In this document: positions 1-4,610 of the stretch, one piece after another
How positions within the stretch are numbered: the first letter of the stretch is position 1
How the letters are laid out: the number at the start of each line of letters is the position of its first letter
Assembly: GCA_012514775.1 (NCBI GenBank)
Contig: JAAYZQ010000545.1
Coordinates: 1-10,017, forward strand
Length of the DNA stretch: 10,017 nucleotides
Direction of reading: 5' to 3'
Origin: Anaerolineaceae bacterium
Lineage (GTDB): Bacteria > Chloroflexota > Anaerolineae > JAAYZQ01
Program-made: the position numbers and the translations under genes
The notes under the pieces: generated by a model
Database searches by the model: none
The model's input: the letters and a program-made list of their open reading frames with translations, nothing else
What the model was told of the DNA's origin: nothing

Positions 1-828
1 ATCAGCCGCTACCCCATCACCAACGCCCAGTATCGGCCATTTGTGGAGGGCAGTGGCTACGACGAGGCCCGCCACTGGACGCCCGAGGGCTGGGCCTGGC
101 GCACCGGCCATCGGGAGCCGGATCTGTCGCCCCTCGAAGACGTTCAAGACGAGCAGCTCAAACAATCCTATGCCCGTTGGCTGGCACAGCGCGAGGTGGA
201 TAGGCGGGGTCAACCCTTCTGGTGGGACGATCCTCATTGGGGCTCGCCCAACCGCCCGGTGGTAGGCCTGTGTTGGTACGAAGCGCTGGCCTACTGCTCC
301 TGGCTGACAGAGAGGATGAAAGAGACAGGAGGCCGGGGGCGTGTTTGGCACAATGGGCACATCTCTGATTCCCAGTATCCGATCTCTCAAGTCCGACTTC
401 CCACTGAAGCCGAGTGGGAAAAGTCGGCACGGGGCAGCCGCGGCTTCTGTTGGCCGTGGGGGAACGAGTGGCACACCGGCCGGGCCAATACCGACGAGGC
501 GGGCATCAGGGAGACCAGTGCTGTGGGTGCGTTTCCGGCAGGGGCTAGCCCCTGGGGGGTGTTGGACCTGGCTGGCAATGTTTGGGAGTGGACTGCAAGC
601 CGTTGGGGGCGGACGACCGTCTCCCGGCCCGATTACGGCTATCCCTACGACCCGGGGGATGGCCGGGAGGAGTTGGATGGTCCTGACTTCCGGGTGGTGC
701 GTGGGGGCTCCTGGCGCGACCTTCAGAGGTTCGCCCGCTGCGCCTACCGCGACAGGCTCGACCCCGACTTCTATGACTTCAGTGTCGGGTTTCGGGTGGT
801 GGTGTCCCTGGCGTCTTCTGATTGCTGA
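1..828 (+). CDS. SUMF1/FGE-sulfatase-domain protein, C-terminal part (5' end cut off)
   Basis: The frame is open from the first base, so the start lies outside the window; 275 residues are visible. Numbered from the first codon, the SUMF1 (C-type-lectin-like) fold is recognised by YPITNAQYRPFV at 4-15, LCWYEALAYCSWL at 90-102, RLPTEAEWE at 132-140, GNVWEWTAS at 193-201, RGGSW at 234-238 and a closing GFRVV at 263-267. True formylglycine-generating enzymes carry two catalytic cysteines just after the RGGS motif. Here that stretch is RDLQRFARCAYRDR, whose single cysteine matches the non-catalytic position of an RCAAR motif, so sulfatase activation is unlikely. Domains of this type without the cysteines commonly act as binding or effector modules fused behind kinase, TIR, caspase or NTPase domains; which partner sits upstream cannot be seen. 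Less likely alternatives are EgtB-like or NirV/PvdO-like enzymes. Family confidence is high, function open. Confidence 0.88.
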   Translation: MSRYPITNAQYRPFVEGSGYDEARHWTPEGWAWRTGHREPDLSPLEDVQDEQLKQSYARWLAQREVDRRGQPFWWDDPHWGSPNRPVVGLCWYEALAYCSWLTERMKETGGRGRVWHNGHISDSQYPISQVRLPTEAEWEKSARGSRGFCWPWGNEWHTGRANTDEAGIRETSAVGAFPAGASPWGVLDLAGNVWEWTASRWGRTTVSRPDYGYPYDPGDGREELDGPDFRVVRGGSWRDLQRFARCAYRDRLDPDFYDFSVGFRVVVSLASSDC

Positions 829-854
829 GTTCGGGCTTCTGTCCCCTGAATGCT

Positions 855-878
855 GGGGGGAGGGGTCTGGGGAGGGGG
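855..878 (+). other. G-quadruplex-forming motif downstream of the SUMF1 gene
   Basis: Four runs of at least four guanines lie in 24 bases (G6-A-G4-TCT-G4-A-G5), giving loops of 1, 3 and 1 nt, which is a canonical and compact G4 pattern on the plus strand. It begins 27 nt after the stop codon. An 8-bp inverted repeat, AATGCTGG (849-856) and CCAGCATT (897-904), brackets it and overlaps its first two guanines. It could act on transcript ends or replication; no function is shown by sequence. Confidence 0.5.
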
Positions 879-975
879 CGAATGCCCATGTCCACGCCAG
901 CATTTCCCGACAGTCCACGACAAGATTAGAACACAAGTTCGGATATTCATGACATACTCTGTCACCTGCCGGTAG

Positions 976-981
976 TACAAT
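976..981 (+). promoter_or_regulatory. Candidate -10 box (TACAAT) for the GyrI-like/DUF3795/radical SAM operon
   Basis: TACAAT sits in GGTAGTACAAT (971-981), the same 11-mer that forms the -10 region of the much better promoter at 7677-7705. No good -35 hexamer lies 16-18 bp upstream; the nearest, ATGACA at 949-954, is 21 bp away. Transcription would start near 988, giving a leader of about 85 nt. This is a weak call resting mostly on the -10 and the matching word elsewhere. Confidence 0.35.
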
Positions 982-987
982 GATACC

Positions 988-1002
988 TGGGCCGCTGGCC
1001 CA
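988..1002 (+). other. Small perfect hairpin at the predicted 5' end of the operon transcript
   Basis: TGGGCC (988-993) and GGCCCA (997-1002) pair perfectly around a GCT loop. If transcription starts near 988, the mRNA would begin with this hairpin, which could shield the 5' end or affect early elongation. It has no U-tract, so it is not a terminator. Confidence 0.35.
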
Positions 1003-1059
1003 GCCTTCGGAGTAACACAATTCCTTCTTGGAAGCAAAGGTATCAGAAACCCAACGGGG

Positions 1060-1065
1060 AAAGGA
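1060..1065 (+). promoter_or_regulatory. Ribosome binding site that fixes a GTG start
   Basis: AAAGGA lies 7 nt before the GTG at 1073. No comparable site precedes the upstream in-frame TTG at 1028, so this site decides the start of the GyrI-like gene. Confidence 0.6.
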
Positions 1066-1072
1066 TTGTGAC

Positions 1073-1531
1073 GTGGAGCCGAAAATCGAGAGCAGGCAGG
1101 CATTCAGCGTGGTCGGCAAGCCGTACCACGGCAAGAACGAGAACGAGGAGGTGGCCCGGCTGTGGGGCGAGGCCGGTCCCTGGATGGAACAGCTCGAGGG
1201 CCTGGCCGTCTCTGACGTCGCTTACGGGGTCATGGGCAACATCGACATGGACACCGGCGTCTTTGACTACCTGGCGGGGCTGGAGGTGAGGGAGGACGTC
1301 CCCATGCCCGAAGGGCTGGACAGGTGGCCCGTCCCGGCAGGGACGTATGGCGTCTTCCTTTGTACCCTGCCCACCCTCATGCAGGCCTTTCAGGCCGCCT
1401 ACGAGACCTGGCTGCCCCGGTCGGGCTACCGGCGCGCGGGGGGGCCTGAATTCGAGCAGTACGGCTCGACCTTTGACCCGGCCGACCCGGAGTCCGAGAT
1501 GGAGATCTGGATCCCCATCGAGGCCGCCTGA
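1073..1531 (+). CDS. GyrI-like / AraC-type effector-binding domain protein
   Basis: A 152-residue single-domain protein of the GyrI-like (AraC_E_bind, SHS2-fold) superfamily. Supporting stretches are an opening EPKIESRQAFSVVG (2-15), LWGEAGPWMEQL (30-41), YGVMGNIDMDTGVFDYLAGL (51-70), the characteristic PAGTYGVF (88-95), ETWLPRSGY (111-119) and a terminal EIWIPIEAA (144-152). In other proteins this fold binds small hydrophobic or cationic ligands at the end of AraC/MerR regulators, or acts alone as gyrase inhibitor or small-molecule hydrolase. No DNA-binding domain is attached here, so a stand-alone ligand-binding or enzymatic role is more likely than transcription control. The GTG start is chosen because AAAGGA stands 7 nt before it and because family members begin at this point; a TTG at 1028 would add 15 residues without homology. 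It leads a three-gene operon, 25 nt before the next start. Confidence 0.85.
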   Translation: MEPKIESRQAFSVVGKPYHGKNENEEVARLWGEAGPWMEQLEGLAVSDVAYGVMGNIDMDTGVFDYLAGLEVREDVPMPEGLDRWPVPAGTYGVFLCTLPTLMQAFQAAYETWLPRSGYRRAGGPEFEQYGSTFDPADPESEMEIWIPIEAA

Positions 1532-1556
1532 ACGAGAACCTGAAAGGAGACCCTCC

Positions 1557-1910
1557 ATGGAGGAGATGATTGCCTACTGTGGCCTTGTCTGCACCCATTG
1601 CCCGGCCTACGTGGCCACCCAGGCCAACGACCTGGAAGCCCTGGAGCGCCTGGCGGCCCACGCCCGCGAGGCGTACAACCAGCCCGACGCCACCGCCGAA
1701 TCGAGCATGTGCGACGGCTGCCTCGCGGAGAGCACCCGCCTGTGCGGCTACTGCGCCGTGTGCGACGTGCGCGCTTGTGCCCGGGCCCTGAACCTGGCCA
1801 ACTGCGCCCACTGCGCCGACTATGCCTGCGACAAGCTCGAGGCCTTCTGGAGCATGGCGCCCGAGGGGCGGACCATCCTCGACACCGTCCGTGCCGGGCT
1901 CGTCGCCTGA
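1557..1910 (+). CDS. DUF3795 cysteine-rich protein
   Basis: A 117-residue protein with the DUF3795 signature: AYCGLVCTHCPAYVATQ at 6-22, then CDGC at 52-55, LCGYCAVCDVRAC at 62-74 and NCAHCADYACDKL at 82-94. Twelve cysteines (8, 12, 15, 52, 55, 63, 66, 69, 74, 83, 86, 91) fall into CxxC-type groups, which points to zinc or iron-sulfur binding; the family has no established function. There is no signal peptide or membrane segment, so it is cytoplasmic. ATG at 1557 is preceded by AAAGGAG with 7 nt spacing. Its stop is 7 nt from the preferred start of the radical SAM gene, so translational coupling is likely. A role in delivering metal or a cluster to, or working with, the radical SAM enzyme is only an inference from this spacing. 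Confidence 0.88.
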   Translation: MEEMIAYCGLVCTHCPAYVATQANDLEALERLAAHAREAYNQPDATAESSMCDGCLAESTRLCGYCAVCDVRACARALNLANCAHCADYACDKLEAFWSMAPEGRTILDTVRAGLVA

Positions 1911-1917
1911 CGCGAGC

Positions 1918-2784
1918 GTGATCCCCGTCGAGGTCTGTTTGGACGCCGAGTCCACCATCGTCGTCCGCGAGCGCGAGTGCCGCTCGATCCTGAGCAAGAG
2001 CGGCATCTCGCGCGTGGACTATGCCGTGAATCCTTACGTAGGCTGCGCGCACGCCTGCGCCTACTGCTATGCCGTTTTCATGAAGCGCTTTACCGGCCAC
2101 AAAGAGGAGTGGGGCACCTTTGTCGATGTCAAGGTCAACGCCCCTGCGGTCATGGCCCGCCAACTCCCGCGCGCCAGGCCGGGCAACATCAACTTCGGGA
2201 CCGTCACCGACGCCTATCAGCCCCTGGAGGCGGACTATGGCATTACACGTGGCTGCCTGGAAGCACTTGCCGGCTGCCCCTTCCCCACCACGATCCTGAC
2301 CAAGTCCGCACTGGTCCTGCGCGACGTCGACCGGCTGCGGCGCATCCCGGCCGTTGAGGTGGCCTTTACCATCACCACCCTGGACGATGGGCTGCGCCGG
2401 TGGCTGGAGCCCAACGCGTCGCCCGTCGGCGAGCGCCTGGAGGCCCTGGACGCCCTCGCCCGGGCCGGCATCCCCACCTGGGCCTTTTGCGGGCCCCTCC
2501 TGCCCTTTCTGTCGGATGGCGAGGACGAGATGGACGCGCTGTTTGCCGCGCTGAAGCAGGCTCGCGTGGGCCACGTCCTGGTCGACAGCCTGAACCTGCG
2601 GGGCGCGGCCTGGGGCCGCCTGCGGGCCGCCCTCGGCGCGCATCGTCCCGACCTGATCGCCGGCTACCAGGCCCTGTCCGCCAATCGCGTACCCTACCAC
2701 ACCGCCCTCGTCGAGCGCGCCCGGAAGGCAGCGGCCCGGCACAGCCTGGGCTGGCGCGAAGTGACGATTGCCTACGAGCAATAG
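1918..2784 (+). CDS. SPL-family (SplB/Rv2578c-like) radical SAM protein
   Basis: A 288-residue radical SAM enzyme. The cluster-binding CxxxCxxC is CAHACAYC with C43, C47 and C50, inside NPYVGCAHACAYCYA. Family hallmarks follow: GTVTDAYQPLE (94-104), a TR-x-x-LE turn (110-115), TILTKSALVLRD (125-136) and later a PLLPFLSD stretch resembling the PxIPgLtD of COG1533. Such proteins reduce S-adenosylmethionine to a 5'-deoxyadenosyl radical; spore photoproduct lyase is the known member, but most relatives have no assigned substrate, and nothing here suggests sporulation. The start is uncertain: GTG 1918 lies 7 nt after the DUF3795 stop and just before conserved sequence, but has no strong Shine-Dalgarno. 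GTG 1891 and ATG 1822 are in-frame alternatives that would overlap the DUF3795 gene. Third gene of the operon; no terminator is obvious before the palindrome at 2838. Confidence 0.87.
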   Translation: MIPVEVCLDAESTIVVRERECRSILSKSGISRVDYAVNPYVGCAHACAYCYAVFMKRFTGHKEEWGTFVDVKVNAPAVMARQLPRARPGNINFGTVTDAYQPLEADYGITRGCLEALAGCPFPTTILTKSALVLRDVDRLRRIPAVEVAFTITTLDDGLRRWLEPNASPVGERLEALDALARAGIPTWAFCGPLLPFLSDGEDEMDALFAALKQARVGHVLVDSLNLRGAAWGRLRAALGAHRPDLIAGYQALSANRVPYHTALVERARKAAARHSLGWREVTIAYEQ

Positions 2785-2837
2785 GAAGACCTCCGACCCT
2801 GAAAAAGTGCATTGCCCCTTGCCGACCTGGCCGTACG

Positions 2838-2959
2838 GTTGTTGCATAGCCTCTTGACTACTGCTGGGAGCGCCGAGCACCAGCTCGGCAGGTTGCGTGT
2901 AGAGAAAAGCCGAGCCGGCGCTCGGCGATCCCAGGCGACAAGACCGACTTTGCAGCAAC
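2838..2959. repeat. 122-bp imperfect palindrome, MITE-like intergenic element
   Basis: The inner arms are 2864-2889 and 2909-2934: 23 of 26 positions pair, around a 19-nt loop. The left arm opens CTGGGAGCGCCGAGC and the right arm ends CTCGGCGATCCCAG. Symmetry continues outward with TCTTG (2852-2856) against CAAGA (2939-2943), and outer ends GTTGTTGCATAG (2838-2849) against CTTTGCAGCAAC (2948-2959), 10 of 12 pairing. This resembles a miniature inverted-repeat element with terminal repeats, though no clear target-site duplication flanks it and it encodes nothing. It fills most of the gap between the radical SAM stop and the helicase promoter. As RNA it would fold strongly and might end transcripts from the left, but lacks a U-tract. 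The 2785-3122 gap holds this, the promoter and the leader hairpin. Confidence 0.7.
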
Positions 2960-2981
2960 CCTGACCGGGCCGCCCGCCCGG

Positions 2982-3010
2982 TTGACGCCCGCTGCATTTA
3001 GGGGTATACT
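2982..3010 (+). promoter_or_regulatory. Strong sigma70-type promoter of the DEAD-box helicase gene
   Basis: TTGACG (2982-2987), a 17-bp spacer and TATACT (3005-3010) each differ by one base from the consensus hexamers. Transcription should begin near 3017, leaving a leader of about 106 nt. It also shows that the in-frame TTG at 2982 is the -35 box and not a start codon. Confidence 0.8.
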
Positions 3011-3020
3011 GGCAGCTGTG

Positions 3021-3047
3021 CTCCCTCTGCCACGACGGCAGAGGGGG
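3021..3047 (+). promoter_or_regulatory. 5'-leader hairpin of the helicase mRNA
   Basis: CTCCCTCTGCC (3021-3031) and GGCAGAGGGGG (3037-3047) form an 11-bp stem with one G-U pair and a 5-nt loop. It starts within a few bases of the predicted transcription start. No U-tract follows, so it is a stabilising or regulatory stem rather than a terminator. Cold-shock RNA helicase genes often have long structured leaders, which makes autoregulation possible but unproven. Confidence 0.55.
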
Positions 3048-3122
3048 CCGGCGAGACCAAAGATACCCCGTGGACTCCCGTCACTGGTTGATCGGGTGCC
3101 TCCGCGCTGTAAAGGACTTCAC

Positions 3123-4592
3123 ATGACGACTGAGAGTGAACAAGAAGGATCGGGCACCATCGCGCCCGAGAGCGCCCTGCCGCCCGTGACCCTGGAGGAC
3201 CTGCCCGCGCCGCTGCGCGAGGCCGTGGCCCGGGCCGGCTGGCCCGAGCTGATGCCCGTCCAGGCCCAGGCCATCCCCTACCTGCTGGCCGGGCGCGACC
3301 TGATGGTCCAGTCGCGCACGGGCAGCGGCAAGACGGGCGCCTTTCTGCTGGCCATCATGGACCGCGTCGATGCCCGCAAGGCAACCTGCCAGGCCCTGGT
3401 CCTGGCCCCCACCCGCGAGCTGGCAAAACAGGTGGGCGAGCAGGCCCAGATCCTGGGGGCGGCCAGCGGCATGCGCACCGCCGTGGTCTATGGCGGCACG
3501 GCCTACGGCCCCCAGCTCAAGGCCTTTCGCGAGGGCGCGCACCTGGTGGTCGGCACCCCGGGCCGCATCCTGGACCACCTGCTGAAGCGCAACCTGACGC
3601 TCCAGGACGTGCGGATGTTGGTCTTTGACGAGGCCGACCGCATGCTGTCCATGGGCTTTTACCCCGACATGCGCGCCATCCGCCGCTACCTGCCCTCCCG
3701 GCCGGTGCAGGGCTGCATGTTCTCGGCCACGTTTCCGAGCCACGTCCTGCGCCTGGCCCGCGAGTTTCTTCGCGAGCCCGAGTTTCTGAGCCTCAGCCGC
3801 GACCACGTCCACGTCACCGACGTGCAGCACGGCTATTACGTCGTGCCGCGCATGGACAAGGACCGCAGCCTGGTGCGCATCATCGAGGTCGAGAACCCGC
3901 CCTCGGCCCTCATCTTTTGCAACACCCGCGCCCGGGTGCATTACGTGGCCACGGTGCTGCAGCGCTTTGGCTACGACGCCGACGAGCTCAGCTCTGACCT
4001 GTCGCAGAACGAGCGGGAGCGGATCATGGGCCGGGTGCGCCGCGGCGATCTGCGCTTCCTGGTGGCCACCGACGTGGCCGCCCGGGGCATCGACCTGCCT
4101 GACCTGTCCCACGTAGTGATCTACGAGCCGCCCGACGACGCCGAGCTGTACATCCACCGCGCCGGGCGCACGGGCCGGGCCGGGGCCGGCGGCGTGGCCA
4201 TCTCGCTGGTGGACGTCATGGAGCAGATGGAGCTGGCCCGCATCGGCAAGCGCTACAACATCGAGTTCCACGAGTGGCCGCTGCCCGCCGACGAGGACGT
4301 GGAGGCCATCGTCGCCCAGCGGGTGGTGGCCCTGCTGGAGTCGCGCCTGCGCGAGCGCGACCGGCTGAAGGTGGAGCGCATGCAGCGCTTTGGCCCCCTG
4401 GTCCACGAGCTGAGCGAGAGCGAGGACGGGCTGGCCCTGCTGACCATGCTCCTGGACGACTATTACCAGGAGACCCTCCACGCGCCGCCCCAGCCCACCG
4501 ACGGCCCGCCCGAGGAACCCCGCCGGGATGGCGGACAGCCGCAGCGCAGATCCAGCAGCAGCCGCCGCAGCGGCCGGCGCCGCAGAAAGTAG
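3123..4592 (+). CDS. DEAD-box ATP-dependent RNA helicase (DeaD/CshA-like)
   Basis: A 489-residue cytoplasmic RNA helicase that unwinds RNA duplexes using ATP, likely in ribosome assembly, mRNA turnover or cold adaptation. All core motifs are present: Q-motif region around LMPVQAQAIP (43-52), Walker A SRTGSGKT (64-71), Ia APTREL (95-100), Ib TPGR (145-148), II DEAD (169-172), III SAT (201-203), IV ALIFCNTR (262-269), V ATDVAARGID (315-324) and VI HRAGRTGR (345-352). After the helicase core (to about 365) comes a charged helical region with LSESEDGLALLTMLLDDYY, reminiscent of the dimerisation part of DeaD/CshA, and a basic tail ending RRSSSSRRSGRRRRK, probably for RNA contact. There is no classic DbpA RNA-binding domain. 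ATG 3123 is preceded by AAAGGA with 6 nt spacing and lies after the promoter; a longer frame from TTG 2982 would begin in the -35 box. Third codon positions are almost always G or C. Confidence 0.95.
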   Translation: MTTESEQEGSGTIAPESALPPVTLEDLPAPLREAVARAGWPELMPVQAQAIPYLLAGRDLMVQSRTGSGKTGAFLLAIMDRVDARKATCQALVLAPTRELAKQVGEQAQILGAASGMRTAVVYGGTAYGPQLKAFREGAHLVVGTPGRILDHLLKRNLTLQDVRMLVFDEADRMLSMGFYPDMRAIRRYLPSRPVQGCMFSATFPSHVLRLAREFLREPEFLSLSRDHVHVTDVQHGYYVVPRMDKDRSLVRIIEVENPPSALIFCNTRARVHYVATVLQRFGYDADELSSDLSQNERERIMGRVRRGDLRFLVATDVAARGIDLPDLSHVVIYEPPDDAELYIHRAGRTGRAGAGGVAISLVDVMEQMELARIGKRYNIEFHEWPLPADEDVEAIVAQRVVALLESRLRERDRLKVERMQRFGPLVHELSESEDGLALLTMLLDDYYQETLHAPPQPTDGPPEEPRRDGGQPQRRSSSSRRSGRRRRK

Positions 4593-4610
4593 CCCGCCGG
4601 GCGCCGGGGC

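Noticed and set aside
1426..2997. A 523-codon minus-strand open frame covering the DUF3795 and radical SAM genes
   Set aside because: It runs antisense to two well-supported genes and through the palindrome, changing composition along its length; no protein family is recognisable.
3081..4481. A 466-codon open frame on the minus strand opposite the DEAD-box helicase
   Set aside because: It is the antisense of a gene carrying every helicase motif; composition is His/Val/Gln/Gly-rich without any domain.
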